Shown: positions 51,671 to 62,016, numbered from the stretch's first letter. The stretch is 64,000 bases of DNA from Nevskia sp. (GCA_021732745.1 JAKFUK010000001.1:1128931-1192930), one strand, 5' to 3'. Notes: generated by a model from the sequence alone, not told the origin. A program made the numbers and translations.

Positions 51671-52732
51671 TCAGTGGCCGAAATTGATCTTGCCTTCGAG
51701 ATTGGTGCGCGAATCGGCATTGGCCAGCGCTTCGTCGAGGTCGATCAGCTCGTCCGTGTACAGCTTGAACAGGGACTGGTCGAAGCTCTGCATGCCGCGA
51801 TCGGAAGACTGCGCCATCGCTTCGCGCAGTTCGTCGATGCGACCACCGACGATCAGGTCCTGGATATACGGCGTGTTGATCAGCACCTCGACCGCCGCCA
51901 CCCGCTTGCCGTCCTTCTTGCGCACGAGGCGCTGGGAAATGATCGCCCGCAAGGTCAGTGACAAGTCGAGATACAGCTGCGGCCGCTGGCTGTCCGGGTA
52001 CAGGTTGACGATGCGCTGCATCGCCTGCCAGGCGTTGTTGGCGTGCAGGGTCGAGATCGCCAGGTGCCCGGTGTTGGCCAGTTGCAGGCAGGCATCCATG
52101 GTTTCGCGCGAGCGCACCTCGCCGATCAGGATCACGTCCGGCGCTTCGCGCAAGCTCGATTGCAGCGCGCGCTCGTAGCTGACGGTGTCCTCGCCGACCT
52201 CGCGCTGGTTGACGATCGAGCGCTTGTTGCCGTGGATGAATTCGATCGGGTCCTCGATCGTCAGGATGTGACCGGCCGCGTGCTCGTTGCGGTGATCGAC
52301 CATCGCCGCCAGCGTGGTCGACTTGCCCGAGCCGGTGGCACCGACCATCAGGATCAGGCCGCGCTTCTGCATCGACAGCTCGCGCAAGGTCTCCGGCATG
52401 TTCAGCGCTTCGAGCCCGGGGATATCGGTACGGACATGGCGCAGCACCATCGCGACACTGCTGCGCTGGGTGAACACGTTGACGCGGAAACGGCCGAGTC
52501 CGCCCGCGTGGGTCGCCATGTCGAGTTCGCGCTCGGCCGCGAATCTCGCCTGCTGCTCCTCGGTGAGGATCGACATCGCCAGTTCGCGGACGTAGTCGCT
52601 GGTCAGCACGCTGCGGCCCACGGGGCGCATCTCGCCTTCGATGCGCAGCATCGGCGTGGCACCGGCGCTGAAGTAGATGTCGGACGCGCCGTGTTCGACG
52701 CAAAGCTTCAGATATGGAATGATTTTTTGCAC
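51671..52732 (-). CDS. PilT/PilU-type retraction ATPase, second PilU-like paralogue
   Basis: The start is a GTG at 52732, giving 353 residues. It is a full secretion-type ATPase: GASDIYFSAGATPMLRIEGEM, Walker A GATGSGKSTTLAA, Asp box ILTIEDPIEFIH, Walker B APDVILIGEVRSRETM, and His box TGHLAISTLHANN. The LNEH region and the GEDTVSYERAL segment place it nearer to PilU than PilT. It ends the pilT-pilU-pilU2 operon, 24 bases after pilU. Its job is probably modulation of type IV pilus retraction; whether it is redundant is unknown. Confidence 0.9.
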   Translation of the reverse strand: MQKIIPYLKLCVEHGASDIYFSAGATPMLRIEGEMRPVGRSVLTSDYVRELAMSILTEEQQARFAAERELDMATHAGGLGRFRVNVFTQRSSVAMVLRHVRTDIPGLEALNMPETLRELSMQKRGLILMVGATGSGKSTTLAAMVDHRNEHAAGHILTIEDPIEFIHGNKRSIVNQREVGEDTVSYERALQSSLREAPDVILIGEVRSRETMDACLQLANTGHLAISTLHANNAWQAMQRIVNLYPDSQRPQLYLDLSLTLRAIISQRLVRKKDGKRVAAVEVLINTPYIQDLIVGGRIDELREAMAQSSDRGMQSFDQSLFKLYTDELIDLDEALANADSRTNLEGKINFGH

Positions 52733-52756
52733 AGCGGGCTTATCCGGTGGTCGGCA

Positions 52757-53926
52757 TCAGCGGCGTACCACCATGCCGGTATCTTCTTCCTTCATGCGCA
52801 TACCCTTGACCGTCGGGTCGTCGAGCAGGTTTTCGCGCATGCGGCGGGATTCCAGCTTCACCTTGAGGCGCAGCTCGTTCTGCGAATCGGCATTGCGGAC
52901 CGCTTCGTCGTAGGAGATCAGCCCCTGCTCGAACAGGCCGAACAGGTACTGATCGAAGGTGACCATGCCCTGCTCGTTCGAGCGGCTCATCACTTCCTTG
53001 ATGCCGACCACCTCGCCCTTGAAGATCAGGTCGGCGATCAACGGCGAGTTGAGCATGATCTCGACCGCCGGCACCCGGCCGCCGCCGGTTTCGCGGCGGA
53101 TCAGGCGCTGGGAAATGATCGCGCGGAGGTTCAGCGACAGGTCCATCAGCACTTGCTCGCGCTTTTCCTCACCGAAGAAATTGATGATGCGATCGAGCGC
53201 CTGGTTGGCGCTGTTGGCATGCAGCGTTGATAACACCAGATGCCCGGTTTCCGCGAAATTGATCGCGTATTCCATGGTTTCACGAGTGCGGATCTCGCCG
53301 ATCTGGATCACGTCCGGCGCTTGCCGCAGCGTGTTCTTCAGCGCGGCTTCCCAGCTCAGCGTGTCGGAGCCGACTTCGCGCTGGGTGATCATGCAGCCCA
53401 TGTGCGGATGCACGTATTCGACCGGGTCCTCGATGGTGATGATGTGGCCGCGTGAGTTGGCATTGCGATGGCCGAGCATCGCCGCCAGCGAAGTCGACTT
53501 GCCGGAACCGGTGGCACCGACCATCAGGATCAGGCCGCGCTTGGCCATCACCACATCCTTCAGGCTGGCAGGCAGGCCGATCTGGTCGAAGCTCGGGATT
53601 TCAGTGGTAATGGTGCGCAATACGCCGCCGACCGAGCCCATCTGCACGAAGGCGCTGACGCGGAAACGGCCGATGCCCGGCGGATTGATCGCGAAATTAC
53701 ACTCGTTGGTCGACTCGAACTCCTTGACCTGACGATCGCTCATCAGCGCGCGCATCAGCAGAGCCGAGTTCTGACCCGACAGCGGCTTGTCGCCGACCGG
53801 CGTCAGCTGGCCGTCGAGCTTGATCGCCGGCGGGAAGCCGGCGGTCACGAACAGATCCGATGCCCCCCGCGCTTTCATCGCGATCAGCAGCTGCTGGATC
53901 AGCTTGATGGCTTCGTCGCGTTCCAT
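52757..53926 (-). CDS. pilU: Type IV pilus retraction ATPase PilU
   Basis: The 389-residue protein resembles Pseudomonas PilU in length and motifs: GASDLFVTAGFPPAIKLDG, ECNFAINPPGIGRFRVSAF, Walker A GATGSGKSTSLAAM, Walker B APDVIQIGEIRTRETM, TGHLVLSTLHANSANQAL and a C-terminal SQNELRLKVKLESR extension. PilU works with PilT at the base of the type IV pilus. It lies 19 bases after pilT. Confidence 0.94.
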   Translation of the reverse strand: MERDEAIKLIQQLLIAMKARGASDLFVTAGFPPAIKLDGQLTPVGDKPLSGQNSALLMRALMSDRQVKEFESTNECNFAINPPGIGRFRVSAFVQMGSVGGVLRTITTEIPSFDQIGLPASLKDVVMAKRGLILMVGATGSGKSTSLAAMLGHRNANSRGHIITIEDPVEYVHPHMGCMITQREVGSDTLSWEAALKNTLRQAPDVIQIGEIRTRETMEYAINFAETGHLVLSTLHANSANQALDRIINFFGEEKREQVLMDLSLNLRAIISQRLIRRETGGGRVPAVEIMLNSPLIADLIFKGEVVGIKEVMSRSNEQGMVTFDQYLFGLFEQGLISYDEAVRNADSQNELRLKVKLESRRMRENLLDDPTVKGMRMKEEDTGMVVRR

Positions 53927-53945
53927 GTTCCGTCTCCTGCGCCGG

Positions 53946-54986
53946 TCAGGACGCGAAATCAGTCTTGTTTTCGGCCTTGGTCCGCGCTTCGGCGGCAGTG
54001 ACCACGTTGCGGCGCACCAGATCCTTCAAGCATTGATCGAGCGTCTGCATGCCGTCCTTGGAGCCGGTCTGGATCGCCGAATACATCTGGGCGATCTTGT
54101 TTTCCTTGATCAGCGAGCGCACCGCAGGCGTACCGATCAGGATTTCGTGCGCGGCGACGCGGCCGCCGGTCGCCTTCTTCAGCAGGGTCTGGGCGATCAC
54201 CGCGCGCAGGCCGGTCGACAGCATCGCGCGAACCATGTCTTTCTCGGCGGCCGGGAACACGTCGACGACACGGTCGATGGTCTTGGCAGCGGAGGTCGTG
54301 TGCAGCGTGCCGAACACCAGATGGCCGGTTTCGGCAGCGGTCAGCGCCAGACGGATGGTTTCCAGATCGCGCATTTCGCCGACCAGGATCACATCCGGGT
54401 CTTCGCGCAAGGCCGACCGCAGCGCTTCATTGAAGCCCAGCGTGTCGCGATGCACTTCGCGCTGGTTGATCAGGCACTTCTTCGACGGATGGACGAATTC
54501 GATTGGGTCTTCGACGGTCAGGATGTGGCCGTAATCCTGTTCGTTGATGTGATTGATGATCGCCGCGAGCGTGGTCGACTTGCCGGAACCGGTCGGACCG
54601 GTGACCAGCACCAGACCGCGCGGGGTTTCGGCGATGTCCTTGAAGATCGGCGGGCAGTTCAGGTCTTCCAGCGACAGGATCTTCGACGGAATGGTGCGGA
54701 ACACGCCGCCCGCGCCGCGCGACTGCGTGAAAGCATTGACGCGGAAGCGTGCGAGGCCGGGAATCTCGAACGAGAAATCGGTCTCCAGGAACTCGTCCCA
54801 GGCCTTGCGCTGCTTGTCATTCATGATGTCGTAGAGCATCGCGTGCACCTGCTTGTGCTCCAGCGGCGGCAGGTTGATGCGCTTCATGTCGCCATCGACG
54901 CGGATCATCGGCTCCACACCCGCAGACAGGTGCAGGTCCGACGCCCCCTGTTTGACGCTGAAGGTCAACAACTGCGCGATATCCAA
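53946..54986 (-). CDS. pilT: Type IV pilus retraction ATPase PilT
   Basis: The start is a TTG at 54986, supported by a strong GGAGG eight bases upstream and by the typical beginning MDIAQLLTFSVKQGASDLHLSAG. The 346-residue ATPase has Walker A GPTGSGKSTTLAA, Asp box ILTVEDPIEFVH, Walker B DPDVILVGEMRDLETI, and the His box TGHLVFGTLHTTSAAKTIDR, plus the AIRNLIRE-like AVRSLIKENK motif important for retraction. It drives pilus disassembly. It is divergent from yggS, the usual arrangement in gammaproteobacteria. Confidence 0.97.
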   Translation of the reverse strand: MDIAQLLTFSVKQGASDLHLSAGVEPMIRVDGDMKRINLPPLEHKQVHAMLYDIMNDKQRKAWDEFLETDFSFEIPGLARFRVNAFTQSRGAGGVFRTIPSKILSLEDLNCPPIFKDIAETPRGLVLVTGPTGSGKSTTLAAIINHINEQDYGHILTVEDPIEFVHPSKKCLINQREVHRDTLGFNEALRSALREDPDVILVGEMRDLETIRLALTAAETGHLVFGTLHTTSAAKTIDRVVDVFPAAEKDMVRAMLSTGLRAVIAQTLLKKATGGRVAAHEILIGTPAVRSLIKENKIAQMYSAIQTGSKDGMQTLDQCLKDLVRRNVVTAAEARTKAENKTDFAS

Positions 54987-55075
54987 GTCCCACCCTCCGA
55001 ATGTGCCGCCGTCGCGCCCAAGTGGCGGTCGTTGCTGGCAAATTACCGAACCATGAGACCTTACTTCAATCGCGC

Positions 55076-55783
55076 ATGAGCCTCGTTTCCGACCGGCTGA
55101 CGGATATCCGCCGACGACTGGCCGCAGCCTGTGCCCGTGCAGGCCGCATGCCTGCCGATATCCGCCTGATTGCCGTCTCCAAGACCTTCGATGCCGACGC
55201 GGTCGCCGAAGTCGCCGAACTCGGCCAGCTTGAATTCGGCGAAAGCTACATGCGAGAAGCGCTCGACAAGATCGGCCTCACTGAGGCCATCGTCGGCCAG
55301 CGCCTGATCTGGCACTTCATCGGCCCGATCCAGGGCAACAAGTGCCGCGCACTGGCCGGTGCCTTTGCTTTCGCGCATGGGGTCGATCGTCTGAAGATCG
55401 CCGAACGCCTGTCCGAACTACGCGCAGCCGATCTGCCGCCGCTGGACATCTGCGTGCAGGTCAACGTCTCCGGCGAGGCGAGCAAGGGCGGCGTGGCACC
55501 CGACGAAGCCGCCGCACTCTGTGAGGCGATTGCCAAACTGCCGCGACTGCGCCTGCGCGGCCTGATGTGCATTCCGGCACCAGTCGATGATCCGGAAGAT
55601 TCCCGCGCCTCGTTCCGGCTGCTGCGCGCGCTGCGCGATGCGATCCGCGCTTCGGACGCGGTCGATGCGGACGCCTTCGATCAGCTGTCGATGGGCATGT
55701 CGGACGATTTCGAGGTCGCCATCGAGGAGGGTGCCACGATGGTGCGGGTCGGCTCGGCGCTGTTCGGAGCACGTCCCGGATGA
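55076..55783 (+). CDS. yggS: YggS family pyridoxal-phosphate homeostasis protein
   Basis: The ATG at 55076 ([15 protein letters not shown]) gives 235 residues, the family size; an upstream in-frame start only covers the promoter. The PLP-binding Lys36 lies in LIAVSKTF, and [25 protein letters not shown] and [29 protein letters not shown] are family motifs. The HxxGxxQ loop reads HFIGPIQ, as in homologues. It is a non-catalytic PLP carrier important for amino-acid and vitamin B6 balance. It is divergent from pilT. Confidence 0.96.
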   Translation: MSLVSDRLTDIRRRLAAACARAGRMPADIRLIAVSKTFDADAVAEVAELGQLEFGESYMREALDKIGLTEAIVGQRLIWHFIGPIQGNKCRALAGAFAFAHGVDRLKIAERLSELRAADLPPLDICVQVNVSGEASKGGVAPDEAAALCEAIAKLPRLRLRGLMCIPAPVDDPEDSRASFRLLRALRDAIRASDAVDADAFDQLSMGMSDDFEVAIEEGATMVRVGSALFGARPG

Positions 55784-55856
55784 AAGCGGGCATGCGCATT
55801 GGGCGTCGCTGATTCACACTTCGCGCCCGAACCGCCCGCCGCAACCGCCTTCGACC

Positions 55857-56519
55857 ATGGACCAGAACCAAGCCAAGCAAGCCGCCGCCCGCGCCGCCCT
55901 GAAATACCTCGTGCCGGGCGAACTGCTCGGCGTCGGCACCGGCTCGACCGTCAATTACTTCATCGACGCGCTGGCTGAGCACCGGGACAGCATTCCGGGC
56001 GCGGTGTCGTCGTCGAATGCCTCAACGGAACGGCTCAAGAAGGTCGGCATTCCGGTGGTTGAGCTGAACGACGCCGGAACCTTGTCGATCTACGTCGACG
56101 GCGCCGATGAAGCCGACGCCCACCTGCGCCTGGTCAAGGGCGGCGGTGGTGCGCTGACCCGCGAAAAGATCGTTGCGGCGGCCTCGCGCAAATTCATCTG
56201 CATCGCCGACGAATCGAAGCTGGTGCCGGTGCTCGGCAACTTCCCGTTGCCGGTCGAAGTGATTCCGATGGCGCGCTCCTACGTCGCCCGTGAGCTGGTG
56301 CGGATGGGCGGAAACCCGAAGCTGCGCGCCGGCTTCATTACCGACAACGGCGGCGACATTCTCGATGTCTCCGGCTTCTCGATCACCGATCCGCTGGCGA
56401 TGGAAACCGCGATCGGCATGCTCGCGGGCGTCATCAGCGTTGGCCTGTTCGCCCATCGCGGCGCCGATGTGCTGCTGCTCGGTGGGCCCGGCGGCGTGCG
56501 CGAAATCCTGCCGGCGTAG
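55857..56519 (+). CDS. rpiA: Ribose-5-phosphate isomerase A
   Basis: From the ATG at 55857 the protein has 220 residues, nearly the same as E. coli RpiA. It has [61 protein letters not shown] with the catalytic acid and Lys, and the C-terminal GGPGGVREI. It interconverts ribose-5-phosphate and ribulose-5-phosphate in the pentose phosphate pathway. A longer upstream frame only runs over the yggS end. Confidence 0.98.
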   Translation: MDQNQAKQAAARAALKYLVPGELLGVGTGSTVNYFIDALAEHRDSIPGAVSSSNASTERLKKVGIPVVELNDAGTLSIYVDGADEADAHLRLVKGGGGALTREKIVAAASRKFICIADESKLVPVLGNFPLPVEVIPMARSYVARELVRMGGNPKLRAGFITDNGGDILDVSGFSITDPLAMETAIGMLAGVISVGLFAHRGADVLLLGGPGGVREILPA

Positions 56520-56523
56520 GCGC

Positions 56524-56802
56524 ATGGGCAATGCCCCGGATGACTGGCTGACCGTCGCGCGTCTCAACGATGCGGTCGAAGCGCAGTTGCTTCAGGGGCG
56601 CTTGCAGGCCGACGGCATCGAAGCGCAGCTGGCCGATCAGAACCACGTTCAGGCCGATCCGCTGATCGCGATTGCCCTGGGTGGCGTGCGCGTGCAGGTC
56701 CGGCGGCGCGATGCGGCGGTGGCGCAGTCGATCATCGAAGCGCTGGCCTCCGGCGATTACGCGCTGGATGACGATTTCGATCCCGGCACCTCCATCGACT
56801 GA
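56524..56802 (+). CDS. DUF2007 family small protein
   Basis: The 92-residue protein starts four bases after the rpiA stop. It shows the DUF2007 pattern: WLTVARLNDAVEAQLLQGRLQADGIEAQLADQN at the start, GGVRVQVRRRDAAVAQSIIEAL and an acidic tail. It is annotated in related genomes as a putative signal-transducing protein; no biochemical role is established. It is probably co-transcribed with rpiA. Confidence 0.88.
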   Translation: MGNAPDDWLTVARLNDAVEAQLLQGRLQADGIEAQLADQNHVQADPLIAIALGGVRVQVRRRDAAVAQSIIEALASGDYALDDDFDPGTSID

Positions 56803-56818
56803 ACCCGGAATCAACCAT

Positions 56819-56889
56819 GTAGGTCGGCAATCCTTTGCCGACATGCTGGCTCGATCGGGCAAGACGGCGGCAAGGGATTGCCGCCCTAC
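56819..56889. repeat. REP-like element pair (GTAG-headed, inverted)
   Basis: Two palindromic units lie head to head. Unit 1 starts with GTAG at 56819 and contains GTCGGCAA/TTGCCGAC around TCCT. Unit 2 ends with CTAC at 56889 and contains GGCGGCAA/TTGCCGCC around GGGA. Unit 2 reverse-complemented matches unit 1 except at a few compensated positions (consensus GTAGGKCGGCAATCCYTTGCCGMC). GTAG-headed stem-loops are the form of REP sequences mobilised by RAYT transposases. Confidence 0.8.
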
Positions 56890-56925
56890 TGGTCTGAAGG
56901 GCGCACCACAATAACGGCGCCCACG

Positions 56926-56960
56926 AAAAAGCCCGCGACACCGTTGCCGGTGTCGCGGGC
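56926..56960 (-). terminator. Rho-independent terminator of the RRM protein gene
   Basis: A perfect 13-bp GC-rich stem (56931-56943 with 56948-56960, four-base loop) is followed on the minus strand by five T residues. It lies about 30 bases past the stop of the RRM protein gene. Confidence 0.92.
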
Positions 56961-56990
56961 TTCGAGTGCTGCCAGATGCTTAGCGGCCGC

Positions 56991-57269
56991 TTAGCGGCGG
57001 GCGCCCGGACGGCCGCCCTTCTTGTCGTCGCGCGGCTTTTCTTCGTTGACGCGGAGCAGATTGCCTCTGAGCTCCTTGCCGTTCAGGCCGGCGATTGCGG
57101 CGCGCGCTTCGTGGCCTTCCATCTCGATGAAACCAAAGCCGCGGCACTTGCCCGAAAACACATCGTGCGCAAGCTTGATCGAGCGAACCTTGCCATGCGT
57201 GGAAAACAGCTCGGTCAGTTCTTTTTCAGTCGTGTCGGTCGGCAGGTTGCCGGCGTAGATGCGCTTCAT
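56991..57269 (-). CDS. Small RRM-type RNA-binding protein
   Basis: The 92-residue protein is a single RNA recognition motif. RNP2 is IYAGNLPTD at the N-terminus and RNP1 is CRGFGFIEM near residue 45, followed by a basic C-terminal tail (RDDKKGGRPGARR). Bacterial proteins of this type are often cold-inducible and bind single-stranded RNA. It follows the rhlE gene by 61 bases on the same strand and has its own strong terminator, so the two RNA-related genes may be co-expressed. Confidence 0.94.
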   Translation of the reverse strand: MKRIYAGNLPTDTTEKELTELFSTHGKVRSIKLAHDVFSGKCRGFGFIEMEGHEARAAIAGLNGKELRGNLLRVNEEKPRDDKKGGRPGARR

Positions 57270-57330
57270 CCAGTGACTCCTTCTTCTCGGTTAATCGGTT
57301 GAATCAATTCGTGTTGTTGCGGCGTGTCGA

Positions 57331-58728
<1,398 letters not shown>

Positions 58729-59032
58729 TATTTGATGGACTCCTGAAGCCGCCACACCATGAACAGCCCTCAAAAAGGCTGCACGGCACCGGTTCAGGCA
58801 GTGGAAAAAGGATTTCGAGCCGCGCCGGATGGCGCATCGAGGGTTTGCTACTGGAAGCTCTTGGGATCGGTGTCGAAACGACAGCCGGAGGGGGACTTCA
58901 AGCAGGGGCGCAACCGGAGCGCCTCACCAAACGGGGCGAAGTATACGCGATCAGCCCGGGCCACGTCCGGGGCGGATGCACGGGTATTCTCTGCGGCACC
59001 GCCGGTCCCGGCCTGCCCCATCGGATGAACCC
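58729..59032. other. Intergenic region between rhlE and the DUF4399 gene
   Basis: These ~300 bases separate two divergent genes and must hold both promoters. Short open frames here lack ribosome sites and resemble no family. I see no clear operator or RNA element, though a long leader for the rhlE gene is possible. Confidence 0.5.
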
Positions 59033-59530
59033 ATGAACCGCTCGATCCCGTTGTCCCTGCTGCTGTCGGCTGCCGTGCTGGCCACCGCCTGCTCGAAGAA
59101 GGCAGACCCCTTGCCGCCGCCCGCAGCCGCCGAACCGGCTTCGCCACCGGCTGAAGCCCCGGCGCCGTCGCTGACATCGGTCGCCGCTCCGGAAGGCGCG
59201 AAGGTGTTCTTTGTCGATCTCGTCGACGGGGCCGTGGTGCCGGCTTCGCTGCTGGTCAAGTTCGGCGTCGAAGGCATCGCCATCGTCCCGGCCGGCACCG
59301 ACCAGCCAGCCAGCGGTCACCACCACCTGCTGATCGACGCCGAACTGCCGGCTTTCGACGCGCCGATTCCCGCCACCTCGAACTACGTGCACTTCGGCAA
59401 GGGTCAGACTGAAACGATGGTCGAGCTGACGCCGGGCGCGCACACCCTGCAGTTGCTGTTCGCCAACTACCTGCATGTGCCGTTCAACCCGCCGCTGGCC
59501 TCGGAAAAGATCACCGTGACGGTCAAGTAA
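59033..59530 (+). CDS. DUF4399 domain lipoprotein
   Basis: The 165-residue protein starts with a lipoprotein signal (LLLSAAVLATACSKK, lipidated Cys near residue 20). A Pro/Ala-rich spacer is followed by the DUF4399 domain: VFFVDLVDGAVVPASLLVKFGVEGI, SGHHHLLIDAELP, YVHFGKGQTETMVELTPGAHTLQLLFANYLHVPFNPPL. The HHH cluster and the later His residues suggest metal or heme-like binding, not tested. A long hairpin follows the stop codon. Confidence 0.92.
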   Translation: MNRSIPLSLLLSAAVLATACSKKADPLPPPAAAEPASPPAEAPAPSLTSVAAPEGAKVFFVDLVDGAVVPASLLVKFGVEGIAIVPAGTDQPASGHHHLLIDAELPAFDAPIPATSNYVHFGKGQTETMVELTPGAHTLQLLFANYLHVPFNPPLASEKITVTVK

Positions 59531-59551
59531 AGACCGTTCATCTGCTGAATC

Positions 59552-59583
59552 TGACAGCTCGGCGGCTGCTCGCCGAGCTGTCA
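59552..59583 (+). terminator. Long hairpin downstream of the DUF4399 gene, probable terminator
   Basis: A perfect 13-bp stem (TGACAGCTCGGCG with its complement, six-base loop) starts 22 bases after the stop. No T-run follows, so termination may need other factors, or the hairpin may protect the 3' end. Confidence 0.55.
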
Positions 59584-59712
59584 TCGCAGACCCCCAACCG
59601 TTCATCGAATCACCGCAACGGCGGTGTTTTTCGATCCCATAATCCTGCCGATGCCGCCAGGGTCATTTTCCAGAACGGTTGTGAATCGGACTGATTGCCC
59701 CTTGCCGGCGCA

Positions 59713-60540
59713 ATGCTGTCCGAGCACGTTCACGCCCGACGATTGCTGCTGCACCTGCTTCGGGCCGCGCGGCGCTTGAACAACCCGATCTACTTCGGCC
59801 CGGCCGCGCAACCGCTGTTCGGCATGCTGCACCGCCCCCAGGGCGCGGTACGGCAGACCGGCATCGTGCTCTGCACGAGCTGGGGCAGCGAAGGTCTGCG
59901 CAGCTATCGCGGCCTGCGCCAGTTGGCCCAGACCCTGAGCCAGAGCGGCTTCCCGGTGCTGCGCTTCGATTACACCGGCACCGGCGATTCCGGTGGCGAT
60001 GGCCGTCATGTCCGGCTGGCGCAGTGGCTCGACGATCTACGCCAGGCCTGTGCGGTGCTGCGCACGGAAACCGGCGTCGCCGGCCTGTGCCTGACCGGAT
60101 TGCGCTTCGGTGCGCTGCTGGCGCAGGAAGCAGTGGCCAGCGGCGCGGTCAGCGCCCAGGCGGTGGCGCTCTGGGACTCACCGCCCAGCGGCGAAGTGTT
60201 CGTTGCCAACCTGCAGCAGATGGATCAGGCGCTCAACGAAAAACGTGCTCAGCAACGAAAAGTGCGCTCGCAGATGGCCCCAGCGGCGCGCGACGAACTG
60301 CTGGGCCACGACTGGCCCGACGGCCTCGAAGCCGACATCGCCCGCCTGCCCGGCCTGCGCCGCGATCTTCCCGGCCGGGTCATCTTTGTCAGCCGCGACC
60401 GCATTCCACCGGACAGTGTGGAGTCGATCCGCCTGCCCGATGCCGGACACTGGAGCGATGTCGATCGCATCCACGCGCCCTGGCTGCCGGTGGCCAGTTT
60501 CCGGATCGTGGCCGAACGCCTGAGCGACGGTCTGCCATGA
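59713..60540 (+). CDS. Alpha/beta-hydrolase-fold protein lacking the usual nucleophile (first of a pair)
   Basis: From the ATG at 59713 the protein has 275 residues; a TTG six codons earlier is possible. It resembles the exosortase-associated type of hydrolases: FGMLHRPQG, GIVLCTSWGSEGLRSYRGLRQLAQTLSQSG, VLRFDYTGTGDSGGDG. The nucleophile elbow reads GLRFGALLA, with Arg in place of Ser. A possible acid and His lie in the C-terminal DAGHWSD. It may therefore be a non-hydrolytic binding protein. The next gene overlaps by four bases and encodes a related protein. Confidence 0.85.
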   Translation: MLSEHVHARRLLLHLLRAARRLNNPIYFGPAAQPLFGMLHRPQGAVRQTGIVLCTSWGSEGLRSYRGLRQLAQTLSQSGFPVLRFDYTGTGDSGGDGRHVRLAQWLDDLRQACAVLRTETGVAGLCLTGLRFGALLAQEAVASGAVSAQAVALWDSPPSGEVFVANLQQMDQALNEKRAQQRKVRSQMAPAARDELLGHDWPDGLEADIARLPGLRRDLPGRVIFVSRDRIPPDSVESIRLPDAGHWSDVDRIHAPWLPVASFRIVAERLSDGLP

Positions 60541-61370
60541 ACGAGCGGGCGATTTCCTTCGGCGAAAGCGGGGCGCTGTTCGGCATCCTCGGCGCGCCGG
60601 AGATTCCCGATCCGCAGCGCCCAGCGGTGCTGATCCCGAACACCGGCGTCACCCACCGCGTCGGCCCCGGGCGCATGCATGTCGAACTGGCGCGGGCGCT
60701 GTCGGCGGCCGGTCTGGTATCGCTCCGACTCGACAACGCCGGCCTCGGCGACAGCGAAACCGTGCCCGGCCGCAGCAGCGAGACCGCAGCGCTCGATCTC
60801 TGTGCGGCCATGGACGCACTCGACGCCCGCAATATTTCCAGCGGCTACGTCGTGATCGGCAGCCACAACGGGGCTCACGATGCCCATCAGGCGGCGCGCA
60901 TCGACCCGCGCATCATCGGCGCGGTGTTTCTCGACGGCTACGTGCATTCCACGCCGCGCGCCTGGCTGAACCGGCTGCTCGGCAAGGTCGGCGACCGCAG
61001 CCGCAGCGGCGACCCGCCGAGCGACGGCCTGTATCTGACGCCGCGCTCCGGCGATGCCCTGCACGACGCCAGCGATGCCGAAATCCACTGGTTCGAGACG
61101 CCCACGCATGCCCGCATGGAAGCCGATCTGGTCGAATTCATGCGTCGGCAACTGGCGCTGATGTACGTCTACACCGGCGATGTCGAACGCGATTACCACT
61201 ACGCCGCGCAATTGATCGACGCCTTTCCGCTGCTGCGCGGCTATCGCCGGCTGACGCTGCGCCACATCCCCGAAGGCGACCACCGCTACAGCCGGCGCAC
61301 CACCCGCGAAGCAATGATCGACGTGCTGGTCGACTGGGTGTTGAGCGTCAACGGCCAGCCAAAAGGCTGA
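60537..61370 (+). CDS. Alpha/beta-hydrolase-fold protein lacking the usual nucleophile (second of a pair)
   Basis: The ATG overlaps the preceding stop (ATGA). The 277-residue protein has FGILGAPE, VLIPNTGVTHRVGPGRMHVELARALSAAGL, SLRLDNAGLGDSETVPG and a nucleophile elbow IGSHNGAHDA, where Asn replaces the expected Ser. The C-terminal half has IPEGDHRYSRRTTREAMIDVLVDWV. It is distantly related to its upstream neighbour and they may form a heteromer. The 3' end overlaps the convergent phosphopantetheinyl transferase gene by 23 bases. The function is unknown; a link to acyl-carrier chemistry is suggested by that neighbour. Confidence 0.85.
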   Translation: MNERAISFGESGALFGILGAPEIPDPQRPAVLIPNTGVTHRVGPGRMHVELARALSAAGLVSLRLDNAGLGDSETVPGRSSETAALDLCAAMDALDARNISSGYVVIGSHNGAHDAHQAARIDPRIIGAVFLDGYVHSTPRAWLNRLLGKVGDRSRSGDPPSDGLYLTPRSGDALHDASDAEIHWFETPTHARMEADLVEFMRRQLALMYVYTGDVERDYHYAAQLIDAFPLLRGYRRLTLRHIPEGDHRYSRRTTREAMIDVLVDWVLSVNGQPKG

Positions 61371-62016
61371 ACAGCAGCCCGTCCTGACGGCGTAGTTTGC
61401 CGCGCCATTCGAGCCCCGCCAGCGCGATCCGCGCCTTGACCGACAACGGCTCGACGGTAAAGCGTGCCGCCTGATCGGCAGCGGTGTCGAAGCTGAAGTG
61501 AATCGCCACTTCGTCGAATTCCAGGAACGCGCCGCCGAGCGGATGCACGCACTTGTGCACGCATTCCTTGGCCGCGAAGGCAGACAGCGCCCAGCGCGCC
61601 AGTCCACCGGGCAGCGCGGCAAGACGTTCCCGTTCGACGGCCGACAGCACGTATTCCGCCGCATCGTCCGGCAGCGCCCGATCACTTTCGACATCGATGC
61701 CGAGTGCGGTCCAGTGCGCGCTGTCGGCAGCGATCGCCACCGCAGCATCCGGGCAGTGCGAGATGCTGCCGGTCACGCCGTTCGGCCACAGCGGCGCGCC
61801 GTCGACACTGCGCAGCAAGACGTCGACATCACGGCCGATCGCGTTCAGCGCCGCGTGCGCGCAGGCCCGGCCAGCGGCGAAATGCGCCCGGCGGCGCGGC
61901 GCGACATCGGCGATCAGCGCCGCTTCATCCGCATGCAATGCGGCATCAAGACCGGGCTGCGGCAGCGGCGTCCAGAGGCAGGCTGAGTGCGGCAGCCAGT
62001 CGAGCGCTTGCAACAT
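61348..62016 (-). CDS. 4'-phosphopantetheinyl transferase, Sfp/EntD type
   Basis: The 222-residue protein has the EntD-like N-terminal arm (RRRAHFAAGRACAHAAL) and APLWPNGVTGSISHC. The Mg-binding Asp and Glu are in LGIDVESD, and the catalytic WALSAFAAKECVHK motif carries the second Glu and Lys. Such enzymes load phosphopantetheine onto carrier proteins of polyketide, peptide or fatty-acid synthases. The gene is convergent with the hydrolase-like pair and followed on the same strand direction from the epoxide-hydrolase-like gene 14 bases upstream. Confidence 0.93.
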   Translation of the reverse strand: MLQALDWLPHSACLWTPLPQPGLDAALHADEAALIADVAPRRRAHFAAGRACAHAALNAIGRDVDVLLRSVDGAPLWPNGVTGSISHCPDAAVAIAADSAHWTALGIDVESDRALPDDAAEYVLSAVERERLAALPGGLARWALSAFAAKECVHKCVHPLGGAFLEFDEVAIHFSFDTAADQAARFTVEPLSVKARIALAGLEWRGKLRRQDGLLFSLLAGR

